Below the pieces are notes generated by a model, which worked only from the letters and a program-made list of their open reading frames with translations, did not search any database and was not told where the DNA came from. A stretch of DNA of 10,985 nt from an uncultured Prevotella sp. Its GTDB lineage: Bacteria; Bacteroidota; Bacteroidia; Bacteroidales; Bacteroidaceae. Position 1 is the first letter of the stretch. Each line of letters begins with the position of its first letter. The stretch is from assembly GCA_945637645.1 (NCBI GenBank), contig CALZDK010000051.1:1-10985 (forward strand). The letters are read 5' to 3'. This document shows, piece after piece, positions 1 through 5,538 of this stretch. Position numbers and translations under genes: made by a program.

Positions 1-255
1 GACCACGACGAGATAAAACAATACATCGACCTCACACGAAGCCGGTTCACCGACGCGGAGATGACAAACTTTGAAAACCAGGGACGAGAGGCTGTGGTGA
101 AGTCAATACCGCAGCTCGGCATCATAAACACCGCACGCGACAATGCGGCACAGGTGATAATTCCCATGATAGTGAAGATGGGCTACGACGAAAAAGACAT
201 CACCGTAACGTTCCGCAAGGACTACGAGTGGAAGATTGAAAGGTTGAACGATTGA
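1..255 (+). CDS. DUF4230 family protein, C-terminal part (5' truncated by window edge)
   Basis: The frame is open from base 1 and ends at TGA 253-255, so this is the last 84 codons of a gene that begins before the window. The segment reads as a long helix followed by a closing strand (KMGYDEKDITVTFRK). It resembles the end of the next protein, with a shared run of A..NA..Q....I.KMG. and a final hydrophobic strand, so the two are probably tandem paralogues of DUF4230, a family of unknown function common in Bacteroidetes. The last seven residues (KIERLND) are encoded by an octamer tandem repeat that runs through the stop codon, so this tail is probably not conserved. An internal ATG at 61 is in frame but need not be a start. 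The family call is from recalled similarity. The tandem relationship is visible in the sequence. Confidence 0.72.
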   Translation, partial: DHDEIKQYIDLTRSRFTDAEMTNFENQGREAVVKSIPQLGIINTARDNAAQVIIPMIVKMGYDEKDITVTFRKDYEWKIERLND

Positions 256-280
256 AAGATTGAAAAATTGAAAAATTGAT
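233..280 (+). repeat. Six-unit 8-bp tandem repeat spanning a gene junction
   Basis: Six consecutive octamers with no gaps: AGATTGAA (233), AGGTTGAA (241), CGATTGAA (249), AGATTGAA (257), AAATTGAA (265) and AAATTGAT (273). The array supplies the last codons and TGA stop of the upstream gene, fills the 23-nt gap, and ends inside the ATG (279) of the downstream gene. Because 8 is not a multiple of 3, each gain or loss of a unit would change the upstream tail or the stop-to-start distance. No Shine-Dalgarno sequence is visible within it. Confidence 0.9.
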
Positions 281-905
281 GGACATTAAAAAGACCATAT
301 TGGCTCTCCTAAAGCAGTTCCGACTGCAGATAACGCTCGGCATCGTAGGCATAGTGGCGGTGCTGGCGCTGCTCTCATGGTTGAGCCACACCGTAAGCAC
401 ATCGTCGGTGGAAATTGTCGGAAACGACAGCATCGACATCACGCCACAACAGATACAGTCGATAAAAGCCATAGGACAATGGGAGTTTCTTGCCATCAAC
501 GACGAGGTGATGGTAGATACCGTGCGCCGCGGCATCTTCTCCGACGACCATCTGACACGCATCTACTACGGCACCCTGCGACTCGGCGTTGACATGCACC
601 GCACAAAACCGGGATGGATAGAGGCTCACGGCGACACCATAGTGGTGACACTGCCTCCAGTGGGGTTGCTCGACGAGGAATTTATCGACGAGACACGCAC
701 CAAGTCGTTCTACGAAAGCGGCAAGTGGGACGCCAAGGCACGCAAGGAGCTGCTTGCAAAAGCCTACAGAAAGATGAGGGCTGACTGCCTCACGCCCAAG
801 AACATAGAGATAGCGCAGAACAACGCCGACCTTCAGATGCGCAACATCATGAAGGCAATGGGATTCAACACCGTGGCAATACGTTTCTCCAAAGATAATA
901 AATAA
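279..905 (+). CDS. DUF4230 family membrane-anchored protein
   Basis: This 208-residue protein has a short basic N-terminus (MDIKKTILALLKQFRLQ), one hydrophobic segment at about residues 17-35 and a soluble remainder. That topology suggests a single-pass anchor with most of the chain outside the cytoplasm. The C-terminal third (about residues 150-205) is a charged helix ending in a hydrophobic strand (MGFNTVAIRFSKD), the pattern shared with the upstream partial protein and typical of DUF4230 as I remember it. No enzymatic motif is evident and the function of the family is unknown. ATG 279 is preferred, although TTG 276 immediately before it is also in frame. The gene lies 23 nt after the upstream stop, so the pair is probably one transcript. 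The start region carries the last unit of an octamer repeat and lacks a clear ribosome binding site. Confidence 0.78.
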   Translation: MDIKKTILALLKQFRLQITLGIVGIVAVLALLSWLSHTVSTSSVEIVGNDSIDITPQQIQSIKAIGQWEFLAINDEVMVDTVRRGIFSDDHLTRIYYGTLRLGVDMHRTKPGWIEAHGDTIVVTLPPVGLLDEEFIDETRTKSFYESGKWDAKARKELLAKAYRKMRADCLTPKNIEIAQNNADLQMRNIMKAMGFNTVAIRFSKDNK

Positions 906-997
906 AACAAAAACAAATAAACAAAAACGAAAACGAAAACACAAACACAAAAACAAATAAACAAAAACAAAAACACTCAACAAAAACACTCAATAAC
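906..997 (+). repeat. A/C-only low-complexity leader before the symporter gene
   Basis: The whole 92-nt gap is built from ACAAAA/CAAAAA-like hexamers. Gs occur only at 929 and 935, and Ts only at 918, 958, 977, 990 and 994. A 21-bp block at 908-928 recurs exactly at 948-968 (offset 40 bp). AAAAACACTCAA occurs at 969-980 and again at 982-993 (offset 13 bp). The RNA cannot form stems, so this would be an unstructured leader directly before the ATG at 998. No promoter or Shine-Dalgarno motif is recognisable. Confidence 0.85.
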
Positions 998-2353
998 ATG
1001 GAACAGCTGAACACCTTCTTCGCCGACTTAAGCTCAATGCTTTGGGGCTGGCCAATGATGATTCTCCTGCTTGGCACTCACATTTTCCTCACCGTCCGCC
1101 TGCGCTTCCCCCAGCGGAAGATTTTCACGGCAATAAAACTCTCCGTCACACGCGACCCCGATGCCACGGGCGACGTGTCGCAGTTCGGGTCGCTTGCCAC
1201 TGCACTTGCCGCAACAATAGGCACCGGCAACATCATAGGTGTGGCTACGGCAGTGTCGCTCGGCGGTCCTGGAGCTGTGCTCTGGTGTTGGCTCACGGGC
1301 GTGTTCGGCATTGCCACAAAATACTCTGAGGGTCTGCTTGCAATAAAATACCGCATAAAGACCGCCGACGGCAAGATGCTTGGAGGCCCTATGTACGCCC
1401 TTGAACGCGGATTAGGCTGGAAGTGGCTCGCCGTGCTCTTCGCTGCCTTCACCGCCCTTGCATCCTTCGGCATCGGCAGCACAGTGCAGGCAAACGCCAT
1501 GTCGGTGATGACCTTCGAGTCCTACGGCGTGCCGCAGTGGCTCACCGGTCTTGTAGTCTGCTCTCTGCTCGCAGCAGTGGTCTTCGGCGGCGTGAAGATA
1601 ATTGCCCGCGTGTGTGGCTTGCTCGTGCCTTTCATGGCACTCTTCTACGTGATTGGCTGCATCATCATCCTCGTCATCAACGGTCCCTACCTGCTGCCCG
1701 CAATAAAGCTCATCGTGCATTCGGCATTCTCGCCGGAGGCTGCCGGAGGCGGTTTCGTAGGCTCAGGAGTGATGCTGGCAGCACGCTACGGCATAGCCCG
1801 CGGACTCTTCTCCAACGAGTCTGGTCTGGGTTCCGCACCCATTGTGGCAGCGGCGGCACAGACACGCAACCCTGTTCGCCAGGCTCTCGTCTCCTCGTCG
1901 GGAACATTTTGGGACACAGTGGTAATTTGTGCCATGACGGGACTCGTCATCGTGTCGAGCATACTCGCTTATCCCGACATCGACTATGCCAACGGCGCCA
2001 CACTAACCAAGGCAGCCTTCGCCAAGATTCCATACATCGGCACCTCGCTGCTCTCCGTCGGCGTGGTCACCTTTGCCTTCAGCACTGCCATCGGCTGGTG
2101 CTACTACGGCGAACGTGCCGTGGAGTATCTCGCCGGCAAGCGCACCATGCTTGCCTACCGCATAGTCTATCTCATCTCCGTATTCCTCGGCAGTGTGGTA
2201 GGTCTGTCGCTCGTATGGAACATTGCCGACTGCATGAACGCCTTCATGGCAATTCCTAACCTCTTGTCGCTCGTCTTCCTCAGTGGAGTTCTGGTGAGCG
2301 AGACAAGGAAATATCTTTGGAACAACAAACTCGACGAATATTCTGAGGAGTGA
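998..2353 (+). CDS. Sodium:alanine/amino-acid symporter (AGCS family, AlsT-like)
   Basis: This 451-residue integral membrane protein is close to the usual 450-480 residues of the alanine/glycine:cation symporter family (TC 2.A.25), which imports small neutral amino acids with Na+ or H+ across the inner membrane. Family signatures are visible. GTGNIIGVA lies at residues 75-83. The AGCS hallmark GGPGAVLWCWLTG begins at residue 89 and continues into a KYSEGLLAIKYR segment. FSNESGLGSAP lies near residues 271-281. There are about ten to eleven hydrophobic segments. Start ATG 998 follows an A/C-rich leader and lacks a strong Shine-Dalgarno sequence, as is common in Bacteroidetes. A hairpin with a T-tract immediately downstream probably terminates the transcript. 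The exact substrate (alanine, glycine, serine or glutamine) cannot be told from the sequence. The family call is very secure. Confidence 0.95.
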   Translation: MEQLNTFFADLSSMLWGWPMMILLLGTHIFLTVRLRFPQRKIFTAIKLSVTRDPDATGDVSQFGSLATALAATIGTGNIIGVATAVSLGGPGAVLWCWLTGVFGIATKYSEGLLAIKYRIKTADGKMLGGPMYALERGLGWKWLAVLFAAFTALASFGIGSTVQANAMSVMTFESYGVPQWLTGLVVCSLLAAVVFGGVKIIARVCGLLVPFMALFYVIGCIIILVINGPYLLPAIKLIVHSAFSPEAAGGGFVGSGVMLAARYGIARGLFSNESGLGSAPIVAAAAQTRNPVRQALVSSSGTFWDTVVICAMTGLVIVSSILAYPDIDYANGATLTKAAFAKIPYIGTSLLSVGVVTFAFSTAIGWCYYGERAVEYLAGKRTMLAYRIVYLISVFLGSVVGLSLVWNIADCMNAFMAIPNLLSLVFLSGVLVSETRKYLWNNKLDEYSEE

Positions 2354-2366
2354 AAAAGGCAAAAAA

Positions 2367-2448
2367 TGCGCCAAAATTGAAAGTTTTCTGCATAAAAATT
2401 TGGATATAAACAGAAAATAGTTTAATTTTGGCGCACTTTTATTTTTTT
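2367..2448 (+). terminator. Large nested hairpin with T-tract after the symporter gene
   Basis: A perfect 12-bp inverted repeat, TGCGCCAAAATT (2367-2378) and AATTTTGGCGCA (2424-2435), encloses a second perfect 7-bp pair, TTTTCTG (2384-2390) and CAGAAAA (2411-2417). The outer arm is followed by a T-rich run (2437-2448), and A residues precede the left arm. This fits a factor-independent terminator 14 nt after the symporter stop, although the 45-nt apical region is longer than usual. The right arm also contains the -7 element of the next promoter, so the repeat could instead, or additionally, be an operator. Confidence 0.65.
2399..2430 (+). promoter_or_regulatory. Bacteroidetes-type promoter for the kinase-like gene
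   Basis: TTTG at 2399-2402 and TAATTTTG at 2423-2430 are separated by exactly 20 nt, matching the Bacteroidetes sigma factor consensus of a -33 TTTG and a -7 TAnnTTTG. Transcription would start near 2436-2438, leaving a T-rich leader of about 40 nt before ATG 2476. The -7 element lies within the right arm of the upstream terminator-like inverted repeat. Confidence 0.75.
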
Positions 2449-2475
2449 ACAATAACACTTTTACACACAGATAGT

Positions 2476-3252
2476 ATGTTGGTTATCATTATTATCATTT
2501 TGGCGGCAGCACTGGTTTATTGCCTCTACAAGCAACGAATGCAAGCCTATAAGATGGCTGAGACGAGAAAGGACAACATCATAATGCGCACCTTCATCGA
2601 CAAATTCGACCGCGAGGTGATTTATCCGCTCGAAAACGTGAAGAAACTTGCCGGGATGGTGGCAGAGGACGGACTTTATCTCTCAAAGACGGAGAAACGT
2701 GCCATCTCGTCGCAGATTCTGTTCCACAGCAATATCATTAGCACACTGCTCGAGGAGTGCGTGCTCGTGACACACAGCGGAAGGGGACACGCCCTGGAGA
2801 AAGAGACCTTCTGCCCAAACATCACATGCCAGAAGTGCATCGACGCCATACATATGCGACACAAGACCAACACAAACATAAGCGTGAACTTCAAGCGCAC
2901 ACTCTCCGACAGCTTCTTCATAACCTCCGACCCGCATTTCGTGGAGCTCATACTGACAAAGCTGCTCTGGAACTCCATCCGCTTCACGGAAAAAGGCGAG
3001 ATAACCGTCAGTTGCGACACCAACAAGACCAAAGACACCATCACATTCACGGTGAAAAACCCATGCGGTGGCATTCCACAAGGACGCGAGGGCAAGCTCT
3101 TCTCATGGTTTGACAATCCTGAGGACTGTCCCGACGAGGCGGAAATTGACCTCAGCGTGGCACAACGCCTGGCAATGAAACTCGGCGGCATACTACACAT
3201 CGACAACACCTACACAGAGGGAATGAAACTGGATCTCATCTTGCCTTTATGA
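2476..3252 (+). CDS. Membrane-anchored degenerate histidine-kinase-like protein (HATPase fold)
   Basis: The protein has 258 residues: one N-terminal transmembrane helix (about residues 2-18), a helical region resembling a HisKA dimerisation domain (about 35-95), and a HATPase_c-like domain (about 150-258). An N-box asparagine is present (LLWNSIRFTEKGEI, N166). The position matching the phospho-acceptor histidine (SHEIRTPL in canonical kinases) reads DREVIYPL, with Arg46 instead of His. The G1 box DxGxGI reads NPCGGI (Asp replaced by Asn195), and the GLGL box is replaced by DLSV before AMKLGG. It may therefore be a pseudokinase or a scaffold that still binds nucleotide. No receiver domain or response regulator lies nearby. 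ATG 2476 is chosen because an in-frame TTG at 2428 sits inside the promoter. The stop overlaps the trmO start (ATGA), so translation is probably coupled. The fold call is good; the activity is unknown. Confidence 0.75.
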   Translation: MLVIIIIILAAALVYCLYKQRMQAYKMAETRKDNIIMRTFIDKFDREVIYPLENVKKLAGMVAEDGLYLSKTEKRAISSQILFHSNIISTLLEECVLVTHSGRGHALEKETFCPNITCQKCIDAIHMRHKTNTNISVNFKRTLSDSFFITSDPHFVELILTKLLWNSIRFTEKGEITVSCDTNKTKDTITFTVKNPCGGIPQGREGKLFSWFDNPEDCPDEAEIDLSVAQRLAMKLGGILHIDNTYTEGMKLDLILPL

Positions 3253-3929
3253 TGACCATCAGCCCCATAGCCCATTTCCACTCGCCATTGACATCGAAAT
3301 TCGGCATACCGCGGCAGAGCGGAATTGCCGACAGTCTCCATGGCACTATAGTTTTCACGCCCGAATATCGCAACGCCGATGCGCTGCGCGGACTTGAAGG
3401 CTTCGATTTCCTGTGGATTCTGTGGGGATTTTCAGAAAACATCCACTCTGCCAAGCACGCCACTGTGCGCCCTCCCCGACTTGGAGGCAACACACGGATA
3501 GGAGTGTTTGCAACACGGTCGCCGTTCCGTCCCAACAATATCGGACTTTCGTCGGTGAGGATAGCCGACATACAAATTGCCACACCCGACGGACCTGTGA
3601 TAGAGGTTGTGGGAGCCGACCTCATGGACGGCACCCCGATCTACGACATCAAACCTTATCTTCCTGAATTTGACAGCCATCCTGAGGCCAAGGCTGGCTT
3701 TGTCAACAGCAACGAGTGGCAACCTCTTGAGGTGAAGTTTCTTCCCACAGCCGACATCAGCCGCTTTACGCCAACCGACGTAAACACCATCACCCAACTC
3801 CTTTCGCAAGATCCACGCCCACACTACCACTCATCGCCCGACCGCCTCTACGGTATGACCTACAAGGGCTACGACATCCGTTTCAGGGTTGAAGGAGGGA
3901 AAGTTATTGTTGAGAAGATTGAAAGCTAA
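3249..3929 (+). CDS. trmO: tRNA (N6-threonylcarbamoyladenosine37-N6)-methyltransferase TrmO
   Basis: This 226-residue protein is near the length of E. coli TrmO (YaeB/TsaA, about 235 residues). The family uses S-adenosylmethionine to methylate t6A at position 37 of certain tRNAs, especially tRNA-Thr reading ACY codons. The hallmark run RPPRLGGNTRIGVFATRSP followed by FRPNNIGLS lies at residues 74-101. A later conserved block DLMDGTPIYDIKPYLP (TrmO: DGTPxxDIKPY) is also present, as is the early PIAHFHSPLTSKFGIPRQ element. The start ATG 3249 overlaps the stop of the kinase-like gene by 4 nt; ATG 3252 is an equally possible start one codon later. The gene is therefore probably the second cistron from the promoter at 2399-2430. 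The pairing with a sensor-like protein has no obvious functional logic. The stop overlaps the convergent HAD gene by 4 bp. Confidence 0.95.
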   Translation: MMTISPIAHFHSPLTSKFGIPRQSGIADSLHGTIVFTPEYRNADALRGLEGFDFLWILWGFSENIHSAKHATVRPPRLGGNTRIGVFATRSPFRPNNIGLSSVRIADIQIATPDGPVIEVVGADLMDGTPIYDIKPYLPEFDSHPEAKAGFVNSNEWQPLEVKFLPTADISRFTPTDVNTITQLLSQDPRPHYHSSPDRLYGMTYKGYDIRFRVEGGKVIVEKIES

Positions 3930-4648
3930 CCTTCCAAAAAGACATCCCATTTATCCCTAAAATCAGTCATACGGCTGAATATCAGGTCGGCACCCTCGTC
4001 GGCAAGCATCTTGTCGGGCAGTGGGCCAGTGTTAACCGCTACGGTGAAAATATTTGCAGCCTGGGCGGCACGTACACCAAGGGGCGCATTCTCCACTACA
4101 ATGGCCTCCCACGGATCCACTCCAGCCTTCATCAGCCCCTTGATATAAGGTTCGGGATTGGGCTTTCCCCGCTTCACGTCGAAGCTCGACACTATCATTC
4201 CAGGCTCTATGAGACCCTCGAAGTCGTGTACCAACTTATCGAGCAGCGAGTGCTGACCGCTTCCCGTCACCACAACAATCTTCAGCCCGTCGGCCTTCAT
4301 CTTCCGTTGCAGTTCCATAACGCCCTCCATCACCTTCGCCTCCGGACGTGTGGCGAAGATGCGCGACTTCTCGTCATACATCCTCTGCGATTCCTCGTCG
4401 CTTATCTCAATGCCCTTCTGCTCCTTCACAATCTTCTTTATCGTCTCCACTCCGCGCATTCCCTCGTGGGCGTAAGCGTCAGCCTCGCTCATCTCTATCC
4501 CAAACGAAGCCATAGAAGTGTGCCAGCTGTAGGCGTGGTTGGGCATGGAGTTGTAGAGCACTCCATCCATGTCGAAAAGCGCTGCTTTCGGCATAAACTC
4601 CCTGAATCCTGTTTTCCTAAGATAATTGTCTATTTCTGTCCTATACAT
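3926..4648 (-). CDS. HAD superfamily hydrolase, beta-phosphoglucomutase/phosphatase-like (subfamily IA)
   Basis: The protein has 240 residues and all four HAD motifs. Motif I is FDMDGVLYNS with nucleophile Asp26 and acid/base Asp28. A helical C1 cap occupies about residues 35-105. Motif II is VVVTGSGQ (Thr128), motif III is Lys162 in KRGKPNPEPY, and motif IV is VVENAPLGVRAA (Glu186). These enzymes hydrolyse or isomerise small phosphorylated sugars in the cytoplasm; the substrate cannot be read from the sequence. An 18-residue leader precedes the Met19 (MPKAALFDMDG) where many homologues begin. I keep the longer start because a promoter-like box lies about 20 nt upstream of it and I recall Bacteroidales relatives with a similar leader, but Met19 is possible. 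The gene is convergent with trmO, with the stop codons overlapping (TAG/TAA). Confidence 0.88.
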   Translation of the reverse strand: MYRTEIDNYLRKTGFREFMPKAALFDMDGVLYNSMPNHAYSWHTSMASFGIEMSEADAYAHEGMRGVETIKKIVKEQKGIEISDEESQRMYDEKSRIFATRPEAKVMEGVMELQRKMKADGLKIVVVTGSGQHSLLDKLVHDFEGLIEPGMIVSSFDVKRGKPNPEPYIKGLMKAGVDPWEAIVVENAPLGVRAAQAANIFTVAVNTGPLPDKMLADEGADLIFSRMTDFRDKWDVFLEG

Positions 4649-4670
4649 CGTGAATAATCTTTTCAGGGTG

Positions 4671-4678
4671 CAAAATTA
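4671..4678 (-). promoter_or_regulatory. Putative -7 element for the HAD gene
   Basis: Read on the minus strand the bases give TAATTTTG, matching the Bacteroidetes -7 consensus TAnnTTTG, 22 nt upstream of the ATG at 4648. No TTTG is found at the expected 20-nt spacing. The nearest partial match is TTG at 4697-4695, only 16 nt away, so the -33 element is weak or absent. Confidence 0.5.
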
Positions 4679-4761
4679 AGCATTTTTTCGCCTTCAACCA
4701 TATATCATATAATTATTTAGTCAAAACGCTACATTCTTTAACATTTTCCAACCCTATTTCA

Positions 4762-4793
4762 TTTGCATATCTGAGATAATAATGCTACTTTTG
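4762..4793 (+). promoter_or_regulatory. Bacteroidetes-type promoter for fetAB
   Basis: TTTG at 4762-4765 and TACTTTTG at 4786-4793 are separated by exactly 20 nt. The predicted transcription start near 4799 leaves a leader of about 22 nt before ATG 4821, with a purine run (AGAAAAAAAA) acting as the ribosome landing site. An ATG at 4782 in the same frame lies within this promoter and is therefore not the start. The rest of 4649-4761 is AT-rich divergent intergenic DNA in which I see no other clear site. Confidence 0.78.
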
Positions 4794-4820
4794 CGTCATT
4801 GTTCATTTATAGAAAAAAAA

Positions 4821-5435
4821 ATGCTTGAATTGAAAAACGTGGCTGTAAGCCACAACGGCAAACGTCTCTTCGAGAGGCTGTCGTTCGTTGCCGCCGACGG
4901 AAAGGTGACCGTCGTAAGCGGGAAATCGGGATGCGGAAAGACCACACTGCTGCGGGCTATCATGGGACTCCACCCTTTAGACGAGGGCTTCATCAGCATT
5001 GACGGAGAACTCATCACAGCCCTCTCCGCCCCAGCCTTCAGGCAGTGGATGGCATACATACCGCAAGACATATCCTTTCCCGTAGGAACCGTGGAAGAGC
5101 TCACACGCCTTCCCTTCACCCTCAAGGCAAACGCCTCCATGCCATACACGCGGGAGCGAGTAATGGAACAATGGCACCAGATCGGACTCGACGCCTCGCT
5201 TTTCACTAAGCGTGTTTCGGAAGTGAGCGGTGGCGAGAGGCAGCGCATCATGCTGGCAACCCTCGGCATGCTCGAGAAGCGCATCGTGATAGTTGACGAG
5301 CCTACCTCAGCTCTCGACCACATGGCATCAACACTCGTCAACGACTATCTCCAATGCCTTGCCAAACAAGGTGCGACGGTGATTGTTGTAAGCCACGATT
5401 CCAACTTCAAATGCGACAAGAGAATAGAACTATGA
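4821..5435 (+). CDS. fetA: ABC transporter ATP-binding protein, FetA-like (iron export system)
   Basis: This 204-residue single-domain ATPase is short for an ABC protein but normal for FetA/YbbL. All motifs are intact: Walker A GKSGCGKTT (residues 34-42), Q-loop IPQD (Gln82), signature SGGERQ (136-141), Walker B IVIVDEP (Asp159, catalytic Glu160), D-loop SALD, and H-loop His192. It would power the membrane protein encoded downstream. In E. coli the FetA-FetB pair is reported as an iron exporter that lowers sensitivity to oxidative stress. The specific call here depends on the neighbouring UPF0014 permease, because ATPase sequences alone are poor predictors. ATG 4821 is favoured by the promoter position. 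The C-terminus is compact, with no extra domain. The function is inferred from the operon partner. Confidence 0.88.
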   Translation: MLELKNVAVSHNGKRLFERLSFVAADGKVTVVSGKSGCGKTTLLRAIMGLHPLDEGFISIDGELITALSAPAFRQWMAYIPQDISFPVGTVEELTRLPFTLKANASMPYTRERVMEQWHQIGLDASLFTKRVSEVSGGERQRIMLATLGMLEKRIVIVDEPTSALDHMASTLVNDYLQCLAKQGATVIVVSHDSNFKCDKRIEL

Positions 5436-5485
5436 TTCGCAACGCGAGTTTCCCGCCTACCGTAGGGGCAGTAATCTCTACCCTC

Positions 5486-5525
5486 TGAATTACTTTAATT
5501 CTTTAATTTTTTAATTCTTTAATTT
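5486..5525 (+). repeat. 8-bp tandem repeat between fetA and fetB
   Basis: Four gapless units alternate TTTAATTC (5494), TTTAATTT (5502), TTTAATTC (5510) and TTTAATTT (5518), with a degenerate fifth unit before them at 5486-5493. The array lies 13 nt before the fetB ATG (5539). The rest of the 103-nt gap (5436-5485) contains a short GTAGGGGC-type stretch and no recognisable promoter or terminator. fetB is therefore probably read from the fetA promoter. Confidence 0.88.
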
Positions 5526-5538
5526 CCAAAGGAACAAG

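Noticed and set aside
906..997. CRISPR-like array in the A/C-rich tract
   Set aside because: Repeat units are 6-13 bp with no unique spacers, and there are no cas genes. It is simple-sequence DNA.
375..1077. Minus-strand ORFs rich in Phe, Val, Cys and Leu over 375-1077
   Set aside because: They are the complement of the DUF4230 gene and the A/C hexamer tract. The FVFV-type low complexity is a translation artefact.
1423..2259. 278-codon plus-strand ORF in another frame of the symporter gene
   Set aside because: It is rich in Arg, His, Ser and Cys with no recognisable domain, and is fully explained as a frame shadow of a secure AGCS gene.
2428..2475. N-terminal extension of the kinase-like protein from TTG 2428
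   Set aside because: The TTG is inside the -7 element and the right arm of the terminator-like repeat, so it would not be on the transcript. ATG 2476 directly precedes the membrane helix.
4782..4820. Extended FetA start at ATG 4782
   Set aside because: This ATG lies within the TTTG-N20-TACTTTTG promoter, upstream of the expected transcription start. FetA homologues begin near MLELKNV.
5440..5485. Dispersed GTAGGGGC-type palindromic element between fetA and fetB
   Set aside because: Only a short CCTA-CCG-TAGG palindrome is present and the remaining arms do not pair, so a repeat element cannot be supported from this sequence alone.
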